Counted from the first letter of the stretch, positions 22,571-35,102 are shown. The stretch is 64,000 nucleotides of DNA from Chrysomallon squamiferum (GCA_012295275.1 CM022667.1:193501-257500); one strand, 5' to 3'. Translations and numbers: made by a program. Notes: a model not told the origin generated them from the letters alone.

Positions 22571-23180
22571 GTTCTTTTATTTACTAACAATAACAATAAT
22601 ATTCTCTTCAAAATATTGTGCTCACTGTATAACAGATAGTATAATAACATTTACAAATTGCAACTAAGTATTCCATTATTTTTATTTACAAATTACACCA
22701 TAAACATCTCATTATTTCTCTATAAACATTGCAAACATAAACTAAGAGATTTAATAAGAAATTACCTTTAATAAGACTTAGTTCCAAGAATTTCTGTCAA
22801 ATAAGAAATTACCTTCAATTAGTTCCAAGAATTTCTGTCAAACCCAGGTAGTGTATGGATATACTTCTTTAGTGTAAAAATTATAAAATTTAACCGTACG
22901 CTGTTTGTAACTCCTTTCTAACACAGTTTCCTTTCTTTACTACCTGCAGTCAAAATACATTAGCAGTGTACAAACAGACGTGAAGTATTTTCATGACATA
23001 AAAACCAGATTTTCTATTTAAAAAAAAATGTTTTTTTATGTTTCTGGTATTCATTCAAATATTTTCATTTTGTGGGTGGTGGTTAAGGTAAATGTTTTTT
23101 AATACAATTTTTTTTTGTTTTTGTTTATAGGTTAGATTTTTATATCTAATCTTGTTATAAAATGGATAAATAAAACTAGT
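22100..23180. other. AT-rich non-genic stretch
   Basis: TA run at 22531-22565 and a local duplication of AGTTCCAAGAATTTCTGTCA near 22780 and 22820. No exon found. Confidence 0.55.
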
Positions 23181-23184
23181 ATTT

Positions 23185-23560
23185 TTAATAATAATAATAA
23201 TAATAATAATAAATCTTAGTAGGAATAGTAGTAGTATTTTATTTGTTTATTTGTTTGTTGTTATTATTATTACTGTTCATTTATTTATTTATTATTATTG
23301 CTGTTGTTGTTGTTGTTGTTGTTGTTGCAGTTGTCTTATTCTTATTGTAATTGTTGCTACTGTTGCTGTTGCTGCTCTCATTATTATTATTATTTGTAGT
23401 AGAAGAAGTAGCAGTAGTAGTAGTGCTGTTTGTTTTGTCTTTTTTGTTACTGTTGTTGTTGTTGTTGCTACTGTTATTGTTGTTGTTGTTGCTGTCATCA
23501 TCATCATTATATTATCATCACTACTGTTGTTGCTTGATAAAAAATAATCAAGCATGTATG
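23185..23560. repeat. Trinucleotide mosaic (AAT, TTG, TTA, TAG, TCA)
   Basis: Blocks of different triplets in succession produce open frames on both strands. These are artefacts. Confidence 0.9.
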
Positions 23561-23732
23561 TAGCCTGTATGTACTTCAAAATAAACATCAACAGCTAACC
23601 TGAAAATAGTTTACATAAGTGCCTTAGATAATGGAGTCCATGTTTTTTTATGTTTTATTCATGGCTCTAGACAAAACAGGCTTCAGACTCAATGTTCTGC
23701 ATGGTAATCATGTAGCTACTACTGATATGAAT

Positions 23733-24229
23733 CTAGGGGAAAAAAGTCACAGGAAAAAAAATCACAGGAAAAAAAGTCACATTTTTGAATTAAGAAATAT
23801 ATCAGCAATGAAAGATAGATTCAACACATTTTATCAGAGTTTTTTTTGTTATGTTCTTTGATTTTAATGTTGGCAGTTTAGGTGATTACCACCCTTATTG
23901 CAGTGAAATAACTTCCATATTAAACATACTTCTGATACTAGAGCAAGCTGGAGAATATACAGTGAAACACATTTTAACCTGGGACATTTTATAAATCATT
24001 TACAATAGGAAGCCCTCAGTTTAAATCTATCCTAATCAGTAAGCTAGACCCAAGCATCACCCTTGCACAATATGAAGACTCTTTCTTTAATCCTGCCTAA
24101 TAATTGACCTAATGAATAAGCTTAACAATTACCCCATGTATACCATGATGCCACATTCAATGCTCTTACAAACCCAAACATTTTGTTATATAAAAATTGT
24201 GACTTTTTTTCTGTGACTTTTTTTTCAAG
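23733..24229. mobile_element. MITE-like element, copy 1 (shorter)
   Basis: The left end reads CTAGGGGAAAAAAGTCACAG and carries further CACAGGAAAAAA units. The right end, read on the minus strand, is CTTGAAAAAAAAGTCACAGA followed by a second AAAAAAAGTCACA. Inside it shares long segments with copy 2, including ATAACTTCCATATTAAACAT, CATTTTAACCTGGGACATTT and TATGATGC-ACATTCA. It lacks about 110 bp that copy 2 has. No transposase frame. TACTGATA flanks it at 23720 and 24234 but not exactly at the termini. Confidence 0.6.
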
Positions 24230-24359
24230 CCATTACTGATACTGGCTGTTTAGATTTAAAAAAAAAAAGTCTTAGGTGAGTGATATCCTGCATATATATA
24301 CATTTTTCTTATTTGACATCTTTGTACAAAAGAGAAATTAAAAGAGTTGTGTGTGATAG

Positions 24360-24630
24360 AATATTGATGATGATGAGGATGATGATGATAAAATGATAAT
24401 GATAATCATGATAATCATAGTTATAATCGTAATAATAATAATAATAATAGCAGTAATGATAATGATGATGATGATAAAAATAGTAATGATAATGATGATA
24501 ATCATAGCAATAATCATAATAGTAATAATAATAATAATGATGATGATAATAATAGTAGTAATAGTAGTAGTAGTAGTAGCAGTAATGATAATGATGATGA
24601 TGATGATGATGACCTTCATCATCATAATAT
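24360..24630. repeat. (GAT)n/(AAT)n/(TAG)n mosaic
   Basis: Triplet array of about 265 bp with Ile/Met-rich artefactual frames on both strands. Confidence 0.95.
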
Positions 24631-24689
24631 ATGAAAGGAAGAGAAAAGAGAAAATAAAGCGAGAATGACTGAAAGGAAATAAAAGAAAC

Positions 24690-25086
24690 AAAGAAACAAA
24701 AAAGGGAAAAAAAAAAAAAAAATTAGAAAACTGAAGAAAAACACACCTGAATTACTCTTGTCTGTTTGTATAATGTATTAATACCTGCATTCAGAAATCT
24801 CTTTAATCTTGAACGTCACTGACTTGTACAACCGGTGTTGAAGCTTGTATAAACAGATTTAGAAAATGAAGTATCTTCTGAAACAGTCTTTGACTAACAT
24901 CGCACAGAATGTGTCTGTGACATGCACGTTGTGTCACTTCTTTGATGGACAAGTGTAAAAAGTTGCCACACCTCTAGCCACATCTTAGCACAAACGAAAG
25001 ATCGTGGTAACGGTGTGTGTTACATCATTGCGTGGTTGTGTCAACTAATATGGGTTCGTTTCTCAAATATGTGGTTTAAAAGTATG
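24690..25086. other. Unique spacer
   Basis: Slightly higher GC and CpG around 24800-25060 than nearby, but no splice-flanked frame could be supported. Confidence 0.4.
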
Positions 25087-25089
25087 TGG

Positions 25090-25130
<41 letters not shown>
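25087..25130. repeat. (GT)n microsatellite
   Basis: About 44 bp of GT dinucleotide. Confidence 0.95.
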
Positions 25131-25245
25131 TATACTATATTAGGATATGTATGGTTAAAAGATGAATTTCATAAATGTATAAATTTTAAACAAAACTGAC
25201 ATTAATTGACAAGCTAACACCCACCTACCCACCCACCACTCAATT

Positions 25246-25990
25246 CTAGGAAGAAGAAAAAAATTTACAGAAAAAAAAAAAAAAAAACACAGGAAAAAAG
25301 TTACAAAGATTAAGAAATATATCAGAAATGAAAGATAGATTAAACACATTTTGTCATATTTTTTTGGTTAATGTTCTTTGATTTTAATGTTAGTGGTTTT
25401 GGCGGATGTTCAACCCAATACCACGAAGAAATTCTGCCAATAAAAACTAGATCTTTTGATGCATTTCCATCACAACTTTGTGGTATACCTAACAGATTTT
25501 GTTATCACCCTTATTGCTGTGAAATAACTTCCATATTAAACATACTTCTGATACTAGAGCAAGCTGGAGAATAAACAGTTAAACACATTGAACCTTGAAA
25601 AAAATGAACGTGCTAATCAGAGCAAGATGTTGTGAAGCACATCTAAAACAGGCACACTTTCTGACAGGTCAGCACATTTTAACCTGGGACATTTTATTAA
25701 TCATTTACAACAGGAAGCCCTTAGTTTAAATCTATCCTAATCAGTAAGTTAGACCTAATCCTGCCTAACTGATCCTAATTAATAAGTGTAACAAGTCTCA
25801 CCACCCCTGCACAATATGAAGCCACTTTCTTTAACCTAGTCTAATCAAATAAGCTTAACAAAATTACCCTCATGCACACTATGATGCAACATTCAGCACT
25901 CTACAAACCCATACATTTTGTGACTTTTTTTCCTGTGATTTTGTTTTCCTATACTAAAATGTGACTTTTTTCAGTGACTTTTTTTTCCAG
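25246..25990. mobile_element. MITE-like element, copy 2 (longer)
   Basis: The left end is CTAGGAAGAAGAAAAAAA, degraded relative to copy 1. The right end on the minus strand is CTGGAAAAAAAAGTCACTGA followed by AAAAAGTCACA. The body matches copy 1 but retains an additional central segment. A 67-codon frame at 25371-25574 falls inside. Its sequence resembles no transposase I know and I regard it as incidental. Confidence 0.6.
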
Positions 25991-25992
25991 TC

Positions 25993-26051
25993 ACCACACA
26001 CACACACACACACACATTGAAACATATACATAAACACACATTACATACATA

Positions 26052-26090
<39 letters not shown>

Positions 26091-26335
26091 GGAAACTGCC
26101 AGTAATCGGTAACAAAAAGATCAGTACATGATACCCATTGCTAATGTTTCTAATACATACACCACACATGCACATACAAATAAAAACAGCCAGTGACTAG
26201 TAATAAAAAAGATCAGTACATGATACCCATTGCTAATGTTTCTAATACACACACACACACACACAAATAAAAACATCCAGTGACTAGTAACAAAAAGATC
26301 AGTACATGATACCCATTGCTAATGTTTCTAATAAT
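25993..26335. repeat. CA tracts and a three-copy minisatellite
   Basis: CA runs (25993-26086) lead into three copies of a unit of roughly 85-105 bp. Each contains AAAAAGATCAGTACATGATA, then CCCATTGCTAATGTTTCTAA, preceded by CCAGTGACTAGTAA. Cores lie near 26115, 26206 and 26294. CA runs of differing length join the copies. Confidence 0.9.
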
Positions 26336-26469
26336 GGTGTAAACTGAGTACAGAGGGCTGACTGTCAGAGAAAAACTGAGACAACCTCATCCCACCCAGA
26401 AAAAAACCACACCCCACGTTCAGACCACGCGCCACATTCAGACCACATCACTAAATGTTAAAATATTTT

Positions 26470-26735
26470 ATGGGTCAAGGACGACAAAATCAACATAATC
26501 AAATTTAATCAAATTTAATTAATTTTGTGTAGGTCAAGGTAAGACGTTTAACAGGTCGAGGATAATAAAGTGTAGCAGGTCAACGTCAGAAGGTTTTTTT
26601 CCAGGTCAAGGATGATAAAGTCCAAAAGGTCAAGGTCAGTAACTAAGAACTATGTAAATGGTCAAGGCCAGTAATACTAATATGTCTAGGTGAGTAAATT
26701 AAGTAGTCAGGCAATAAAGGTAAGCAGGTGAAGGT
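26470..26735 (+). repeat. Degenerate minisatellite of about 24 bp built on AGGTCAAGG
   Basis: AGGTCA-like cores occur at 26472, 26531, 26553, 26577, 26603, 26627, 26659 and 26726, mostly 22-32 bp apart, within AGGTCAAGGATAATAAAGTC-like units. The core equals a nuclear-receptor half site, and the copy at 26577 has AGGTCAACGTCA. Origin as a tandem repeat is clear; a regulatory role is only a possibility. Confidence 0.6.
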
Positions 26736-27055
26736 ATATGTGTATTTTTGTATGTGTGACAGTTCTAATACAGCTAGATATACCACTGACCAGGACAGTA
26801 AAGTTGAGACATGGAATGTGTTAAACAGACTTTTGTACTGGGGTTAGTGAACCATAAAGTAGCAGACAAAAAGGTGTTTGTGTAAGAAGTAAGTATGAAC
26901 AATGGTGAGGACTTTGTGTGTGTGGGTGTGTGTGTGTGTGTTAGGGTCAAGGCCTGAACCTGATGTCAGCTCTTTTGAGATTCGAGTGTGGAAAACAACC
27001 CCCGATGTTTAATCAGCAGTGAAAACAAAATTCCGTCTGCCAGCTTTTCACTGCT
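26736..27055. other. Unique spacer
   Basis: No supported exon. A short TG tract lies at 26920-26942. Confidence 0.45.
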
Positions 27056-27440
27056 GTTTGTTTGTGCGTGTTTATTTGTGTCTGTCTGTGTGGTGTAACT
27101 GTGATGTTATGTATATATGTGTGAATTTATTTATGCATATGCATGTGTATGTGAGAGTATCTGTGTGTGTATGTGTGTCTGTGTGTATATGTGTGTATAT
27201 TGTACACGTATGTATGCATGTCTGCATATATATATCAGTATGTACAAGTGTTTTTTTTTGTATTTAGTATTTAAGGAAATATGTACATATGCTTGCATAT
27301 AAATGTATGAGTGGATATAATGTATAAATGAAAGGATATATATATGTGTTTATGTATGTCTATATGTATACAAATGTATGTATGTATCTATTTGAATGTA
27401 TATATGTATGTTTGTGTGGGTGTATTTATATACATGTTGA
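27056..27440. repeat. Interrupted TG/TATG array
   Basis: TGTG, TATG and TATA tracts over about 380 bp. A second TG tract follows at 27665-27725. Confidence 0.85.
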
Positions 27441-27739
27441 AAAATGTCCAATTCCAACAGGTACTCCATAAAAGTCTCACAGTAAATGAACAGATTCGAT
27501 AATAATCTTTCAATGTTAGAGTACTGCACGATTTCCTCTGACACTCCTAAAACCAAACATGACAAATGTGCCATGTAATGTCTGCTTAAACCTTTGTTCC
27601 GAAAACACAACAAAGGAGTGCTGATACATTTCTCTCATCTCTTCTTTGCTTGTCTTATAAACAGAATGTGTGTATGTGTGTACGTGTGTACGTGTGTGTA
27701 TGTGTGTATGCAGGTGTGTGTAAATATACATGCATATTA

Positions 27740-28858
27740 ATTATTGATTTATATATTACAAACATCCACACATAGAGATACATATAGAGAAACACACACA
27801 CACAAACACACCACACATTTGATAATGAATATGAAACATTAAAATTTAACTACTAATGAATTGTTAAAGGTTAAGGATCCTTTATGTGAAATTCCCCAAA
27901 GTTCTGAATTCAAAAAACTTTTTCCTAAGCAGCAGAAATATCAATACCTTACAGTTTTTGATTAGTTTTGCATGTACAAACTTTATTTTATACACAAAAA
28001 TTATTAAAAATATTGCATACAGAGAGATTCCTCAGACTATCTGTACAAGCTGTATAGGAAAAAATAAATGGAATTTGTGTTTAGACTTTGAAACAATTCT
28101 TAGGCTATCTTCTTATATTCCAAAATCTTAAAAATTCCTGCAACTAAGACACTCCTGGGGTCTCAAGCATTTTGGATAAAGAATTTTCAACCTTCATAAC
28201 TAACAATGATACAATCATTAAAGTGATATAATATCTACTTGGTGAGCTGTTTATGATTACTGATGAAAATCATACAATAACTGATGTGTGATACACGAAA
28301 GGTTTCAGGAAATGTTCAGTGATTCTGAATAACAGGGGAAAAAAGTTGTGATTATAAAAACTGACTTCTATTTCTATCTTAAAATGATTTTACCTTTTAT
28401 AACTAGTTCAGTCAGAATTCAGAACAAAAAAAAAAAAAAAAAAAAAAAAATTTAGAAACTATTCAAGGAAATATTTATTTAAAAAATTCTAATAATAATA
28501 AAAACAAATTGTTTTAAATATTTAAAAACTGATTCTCAACCTTCTCTTTTTTTCATACAATTCACAGCACTGAAATAAAATTCATAAATTCCCAGACTGT
28601 ATAATCAGTAATTTATTTTGTTGTTTTTCAAAAATCCTTTTTTTTTTTTTCAATTCAGTGCACACTGAACAAAGTGTTAAAGTGACATTAGGTGTTTTTT
28701 TAAAAAAGATATTTCGTCATTCTGAAAATATGTATTAAGATAGCACTTAAATTGTTTAGTAAATATAATTATAATCATTGTATTGTTTTTACTATCTGCT
28801 CCATGATAAAAAAGATTTAATGCTGCAAAAAGTTTCCTATTTACTGTAAATAAATATA

Positions 28859-28860
<2 letters not shown>
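27740..28860. other. AT-rich non-genic stretch
   Basis: An open frame at 27886-28131 has no splice support or recognisable domain. A run at 28422-28450. Nothing else seen. Confidence 0.5.
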
Positions 28861-28863
<3 letters not shown>

Positions 28864-28909
<46 letters not shown>

Positions 28910-29079
28910 TTAATTATCTCTGAATTTTCACTAAATATCTCCAGACCCTTTATAACAAATAAATAGTATGCTTACATCACATTAGCCAAATAATTTAATT
29001 CATTAATTTACGTCAAATATGCAGTCAAACCGCATTCTTTAAAAAAGCAATTAAATTACCCATAGCTATAAAATACATC

Positions 29080-29110
<31 letters not shown>

Positions 29111-29750
29111 TTATCAGAACTAAATTTTACAGTTAAATCAAATTATCGTGATTGCTAAACAATTAAATTAAAGGACTATACAAAACAGTGAAATTGCACT
29201 GTGTAAACAAAAAAAAAAAAAAAAATTATTCTGCATTATCAGTTAAATTAAATCACACAATTTACCAAACATTTAATTTATCGCAGTTAAATAAAACTGT
29301 TAAAATACCATTAACTAAAAATGAAATGAAATGAAATTATTTTTTTTCACTGTTTACAAAACAGTTAAATTATTCCAACTAAACAATACAATTAAATTAG
29401 CCTATCCAACGTAAACAATAAAATTAAATTACCCTATGTAAACAACTAAATTAAATTACGTTACGTAAACAATTAAATTAAATCACGTTACGTAAACAAT
29501 TAAATTAAATCACGTTACGTAAACAATTAAATTAAAATTACGTAAACAATTAAATTAAATTACGCTATTTACAGAACAGTTAAACTACCTTAACTTAAAC
29601 AATACAGTTAGAATACCCCGAGTAAAAAACAAAATCGGATTAAACTACAAAAACATTTATTTTACAACTGTTTACTACACAATTAAATCACCACTACTAA
29701 ACAATGCAATACAATCAAATTACACAAAAAAAAAAAAAAAAAAAAAAAAA
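28864..29750. repeat. Poly-A runs and a degenerate AATTAAATTA repeat field
   Basis: A runs at about 28864-28905, 29082-29110, 29210-29225 and 29727-29750. Between 29390 and 29560 a 27-bp unit (ACGTTACGTAAACAATTAAA, then TTAAATC) is tandem. Diverged relatives extend from 28980 to 29720. Confidence 0.8.
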
Positions 29751-29781
29751 GACACACATTCTTTCACGCATATTTGCCTAC

Positions 29782-29890
29782 CTGCTCAGATAAAACTTAA
29801 CAGCACAGATTTTTGTTTCAGACAGATAACGTTTCTACCTCTTCTCTAAAACAGTTCGTCTTCTGCCGCTGTTGTGTTTCAAATGAAACA
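29782..29890 (-). other. Candidate non-coding first exon (5' UTR)
   Basis: The minus strand has TTATAAAG at 29920-29913. About 25-30 bp further on, a moderately GC-richer segment without ATG runs to a CTGAGCAG|GTAGGC donor at 29782/29781. This is the layout of a TATA promoter and an untranslated first exon of a gene running left. The downstream coding exons are not established. The exon beginning C-ATG at 5764 would be a possible but distant partner. Confidence 0.3.
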
Positions 29891-29912
29891 AGATCCTGAT
29901 GTCTTCTGCCAA

Positions 29913-29920
29913 CTTTATAA
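29913..29920 (-). promoter_or_regulatory. TATA-box-like element
   Basis: TTATAAAG on the minus strand within GC-richer surroundings (ACTCCCC upstream), spaced properly from the start of the putative untranslated exon. Confidence 0.3.
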
Positions 29921-30106
29921 GGGGAGTCCGGTACAAAACACACCTCTCTCTATTTATTCAAGTCACCCTTGCATGGTCGCAGTGGTTGGAGATTTCACAA
30001 CACTGTACGTACTGTGTTAGTGTCAATAAACAAAATTTCTTATGTGAAGCGTCGAAGATTTTAATATACGGACACCGTTCGCGACGAAATAGAGATAAAT
30101 AAAAGA

Positions 30107-31370
30107 CTTCCTTGTGTTAAGATGTTGGTGTGAAATATAAAGAAATACCTTATGGTTATTCATAATGTAGTGTGTTATGAGTGGTAGATTATTATAGTAT
30201 AATGATTATGCGTTTGTTATACAATGTGGTCGTGTATGAAACGTAATGTATGGTATATTATTACTGTATCATAATAATAATAATCGGTGTATTATAAAGA
30301 ATGATGATATCATATATACAAACACAAACAGACAAACAAACATACATATAAATACATACAACATATATATATATATATTCATACATATATTTTTATGTGT
30401 ATATAAAATTTTATATATATATATATGCCTATATATAATTTTAATACATGACGTTTTGGGTTATTTTCCCAATCTAGCCATACTCTCATGAATGGTGTTT
30501 ATTCATAATTTGTGGTATGTGGATTATAACTGGTAGATTATCACAATATCTTAATAATTATTTTCCTATTCCAACCTTGGTGTCATAACTGACTAATCAA
30601 AGAACTAGGCATGTCAGTTATGAATGATAGATAGTTAATTGTCTTGTTTCTTATATCTGACATAAATATTTTGTTAAACATACATGGATATTACTGATAA
30701 CAGTTCACACTCCATAGGTTAACCAGTTTCATACACTTATTTGATTTGATTTTTTTTATTGTCAAAGGTGGTATATGTTTCTCAGTTTGTTGCTGGCAAA
30801 GTCCATATTAAAAATAATAAAAATCACTTGATAATAGCAGCCTGAGGAATATTATTTAAATATTTATATATTTTATTAGAAATCCATTAAAGAAAAAAAA
30901 GAATTAAAAAAAAGATCTTAATGAAATATTCTTACGCATGTATTATTCATTCGTTTAATTATTCACAATATTTGAAAAGTCTTATTTATTTTAAAACTTT
31001 TATCTTTTTCTTCTAAAAGCATGGATGGATCTAGATAATTTAATCATGCAGTTAATATGCTTTTTTATTACCATGAAGGTGAGTTATGCAATATATAAAA
31101 TGGAGCATAACTGCAGCAATTAGCAAGTTCACTTCTGTCAATATATAGTGAAACACTGAACAGTATACAGCTGTATGATTGACTTAGTGTAACCCCTGCT
31201 TGAGTGTTTGAAGAAAAATATTTTAAAATTTATAAAGTCTACCTGTGAAGCCATCAGCAGTGAGTTTAAGTGTGTTGTGTTTGTGATAAAAGATATTTAT
31301 TTTAAATCTACTCAGCACCAGCTTTTGTTAAAATGTAAAATTAACATGAGTGTGTTATGTTCAGTGAGGC
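30107..31370. other. AT-rich non-genic stretch
   Basis: CATA/TA tracts at 30312-30430. No supported exon. Confidence 0.5.
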
Positions 31371-31374
31371 TAAC

Positions 31375-31375
31375 A

Positions 31376-31470
<95 letters not shown>

Positions 31471-31510
31471 TTTTTATGTTTATGTTTAATCATATTTTTT
31501 TTTTTTTTCA
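31375..31510. repeat. (TTA)n then (TTTA)n microsatellite
   Basis: TTA triplets at 31378-31420, TTTA tetramers at 31420-31470, then a T run at about 31496-31508. Confidence 0.95.
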
Positions 31511-31734
31511 AAATATCTTCTTGTACAGACACGTAAAATAATGTAGAAGTCTGAGTTTAATGTGTTTTCTTTTGATTTACGAAGTCCAGCTGTTCTTGTT
31601 TTTACAGTGTACAAAATGACATCAGAAATAAAAGGAACAACTACAGTTTATACAAACTGCACACACTTTTACAACAAAGCTTCATTAGACAGGTATCACA
31701 AAGAGAAGTCTTTGGTATATCAACTATAGGGCAT

Positions 31735-32015
31735 TTATCAACCACTTGGATTTGAAATTGCCAAACAAAAAGTGAGGACAGTTTAGAATTTGATATTACA
31801 GGGTGCATGCATTGGAATTTGAAATAATCATGAGAGCTTGGGTTGGAATGGAAAATAACCCAGACTGCACAGATTGGATTTGGAAAAAAACATGAGAGCA
31901 CAGCATCTAGAATTTGAAATTATTCAGCATGCATATGTTAAAATTTAAAATAATAATGGGAATACTGGTTGGAATTTGAAAAAAATATAGTCAGGAAATA
32001 ATAGAATTTGAAACT
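31735..32015. repeat. Degenerate 35-55 bp tandem repeat
   Basis: The motif GGAATTTGAAATAATCATGA recurs with drift about seven times, with TTGGAATTTGAAA as the best-kept part. The open minus-strand frame through it (31641-31901) is probably incidental. Confidence 0.65.
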
Positions 32016-32267
32016 GGGTACTATACATTAATGTGGTTTGATCCTGTGATTTTTTTTTTTTTTTTTTTAGTGCTGCCTGAGGCAAGCACTCTCTGAACCA
32101 CTGACAACCAGTTTCGAGTTCACAAGATGCCAGTCTTTGTATCTGCCACACTACACAGCTAGCAGTGAGCAAACTGGTATACGTTACACTTCAGAAAACA
32201 ACCTGCGTTTCTCCTAGACACTCATACCAGCTGCATCTTAGCCAGAAGAATGTATCAAGAGAACATA

Positions 32268-32435
32268 AAAAAAAATAAAAATTATTTTAAGGTATTAAAA
32301 ATATGTTGCTGATGCAACTAAAACATAAATGTCTTCGTTTTAATTCTTAAAAAATAAAAAAAATAAAAATTATTTTAAGGTATTAAAAATATGTTGCTGA
32401 TGCAGCTAAAACATAAATGTCTTCTTTTTAATATT
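32268..32435. repeat. Tandem duplication of about 82 bp
   Basis: Two near-identical copies containing AATTATTTTAAGGTATTAAA, then AATATGTTGCTGATGCA and CTAAAACATAAATGTCTTC. Confidence 0.9.
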
Positions 32436-32786
32436 TTTTTTAAAATTATTTTTATTTTATTTTATTTTATTTATTTATTTATTCTTCTATAAAAAGATCA
32501 TAATTAATTTAAAGTTTATTTTAAGGAAGAAAGGAAAAAAAGATTTATGATCCAGATTTAAAAAAAAAGAAAACCTTTCCTCTTTATCTCTAAAAATACA
32601 GCCCAATGATTGATTGGTTTCAACTTTTATGCTAACTTTATAACCTCATGAATTTAATAATAGCTGTTAATATAAAATAAGATGCTGGTATTAAAAAAAA
32701 AAATTAAAAAATGCTTTGATGTTTTAGTCTACAGATTCTGAAAAGAACAAGTATGTGCTTCCTCATTATAATAAATTCGTTTTTGC

Positions 32787-32817
<31 letters not shown>

Positions 32818-34976
32818 TTTAAATTCTCTGTATTTATTTTTGCAATTAATGTCTAAGCATGTTTGTCATGCAATAGAGACTGACTGAACATAAAATGTTA
32901 TAAATTTTAAAACTCAGCTTTAACTAAGCTATGAAATTATTTACAAAAACTTATAACACACATAGAGGATATCCATAATGTTTGGGATCTGAAAGTGTTT
33001 CAGATTCCAGAAATTTTTGGAATTTGGAATATAACAATACATTCTATAAAATTTCTAACTAAATCATTTAAAATTAACTTAAAAGGATTTGTTTTCCCAT
33101 TGAGTGCCTCATTAGATCGTGTACAGACAAGATAAAAACATTTTTTTTTTTTTTAAAGTGATATCTTACAGATTTTTTTTCTTTCCAGTCATCAGTTTTG
33201 GCATTAAATTAAACTCATTTTTCCTAGGAATTTTATAATTTTTGAAATTTGAATCTGTTACACAGCAAATAGACTTTAAATGAACAATTTAAAGGCAAAG
33301 ATCTTTGATAAAAAGACAAACTGAAAATAAGAAGTGTCTGTTGATCCTGAAGTCTCTTAAATTGTAAATGTTTGTAACTCATAATGCTGCAATATTAAAA
33401 CACACAAGCTTTTTAATAATTTTAAAATGTTATAATATTAAATGTTTAATTTATACAGATAACAATAACAATCATTAAATTTCACCTGTGGTGGTATGAA
33501 AAATCATTAAAAAAAAAAAAAAAAAAAAGTATTTTGTTTTTACTTTCAAGTTAGTATTTTATTTAATTAGACTGACCTATTATCATTAATAACAAAGTTT
33601 AATAATAAAACATTTGAACTCCTCAGTTTCACCCTTTTACAACTAGTCATTACATCATCAAACACAGCACAGACTGTCACCTGAGTCTTTCTCCTTCAGT
33701 GTTAATATAAACCAGAGCAAATTGATCTGCCATGTTTTTTTGTGACATCATGACTACAGAAGAAACAAAATGGCGGCACTAAGAGAACTATTAACTGTAC
33801 TCTCATGTTATTATACTTCATTATTAATAAAGATTGGGCAGCAAAAATGTGAATAAAATTTGAGTTGAAAGTATACTTCTTCAAATCACCAAAAGATACA
33901 CTTTAAACAGTGACACAGACACTAGACTTTATTTTTTCTAAAAAATAAATTAAAGAGTGTGATCCACCCAGACACACTAGTACACCTGTACCTATGAATT
34001 ACTTAAGTCATCTATTGTTTCAGAATGTTCTATATGTTGCTTACAATCTCAAAAAACAAAAACAAAACAAGAACAGCCCACCAGTTATTCATATGCTAAA
34101 TCTGAAATCTGAGTAACAAGGGTTTGTTAAATAGAAGGTTTACAATTATTATAGTTTTGACAGGTAAAATGTAAATGAAATAAAAGTTTTTAAAAAAGCT
34201 GAAAGCTGAAATTAATGGTGTCAGGACGACTTGAAGTTTTCGTTGTAATGATATGGGTAATCTGTTTTACAGGAACATTTTTGGTTTTTTTATTGTCAGT
34301 GAGAGAATTCATGCAGTTCTGCAGATCATTTTTTTTTTTTTTTAACCTTTTTGGTTTGAGATTTTTTATCTTCATAGAAAGAGCTTCAGTAACAGAAAAA
34401 TAAATAAGTAAGTAAATAAGTAAATAAACAACTAGATAAATAGAAGAAAAAAACCCTGTTTATATTAGTAGGTAAATAAACAAAATTAAGAAATAACATT
34501 TAATTAATAAAATAAAATAAGGACAAAAAATTAAATAATAACAAACAGCAAATAATCTAAAAATTAATAAAACTGAGAGTAAATTAAATGAAATGATGTA
34601 AAATACAAATAATAAAATATAATATAATTAAATAATAATAATTTGTTTTTTAAAAATGTAAAAAATATTTAAAAAAAATAAATACAAATAATAAAAAAAA
34701 AAATAATAATAAAAATAATAATAAAAAAAAAAAAAAAATAAAAAAATAAAAAACAGCCAAATTTTTAAATTAACAAATCTGAAATATTAATAACAATTTT
34801 AATTGATAACTTTTGTTATGAGCCGAACCTGTAATTCTCATGATGTGAGAGAGGAAACCTGCACCTAGCACTCCTTGGCCTGCATTCATTAAACCTGTGG
34901 AATGTTTATTATGCACCTTTCCCTGAACAGGAAAGAAAATAGAGCGATCATTGACATAGCTGCTTTTGACGTTGAA
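32436..34976. other. AT-rich non-genic stretch
   Basis: A runs (32788-32812, 33511-33528) and an AAT/AAAT low-complexity field (34390-34755). A short hydrophobic frame at 34215-34403 and an ATGGCGGCAC start context near 33771 were considered but not called as genes. Confidence 0.5.
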
Positions 34977-34979
34977 ACA

Positions 34980-34982
34980 GGA

Positions 34983-35013
<31 letters not shown>

Positions 35014-35061
35014 TTTGTCTGTTTTTGTGCATATGAGCATATTGTGTGTGTATCAGTGTGT

Positions 35062-35100
<39 letters not shown>
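34980..35100. repeat. (GT)n microsatellite, two blocks
   Basis: GT runs at 34983-35010 and 35065-35100, separated by TG-rich sequence. Confidence 0.95.

Positions 35101-35102
<2 letters not shown>

Noticed and set aside
25371-25574. 67-codon frame inside MITE copy 2
   Set aside because: Not kept in copy 1 and without transposase motifs.
33770-33857. ATGGCGGCAC start context with a 28-codon frame
   Set aside because: Good start context but no donor, no domain and an early stop.
34215-34403. 62-codon plus-strand frame with hydrophobic segments
   Set aside because: Hydrophobicity arises partly from a T run coding Phe. No conservation evidence, splice signals or family; AT-rich DNA gives such frames by chance.
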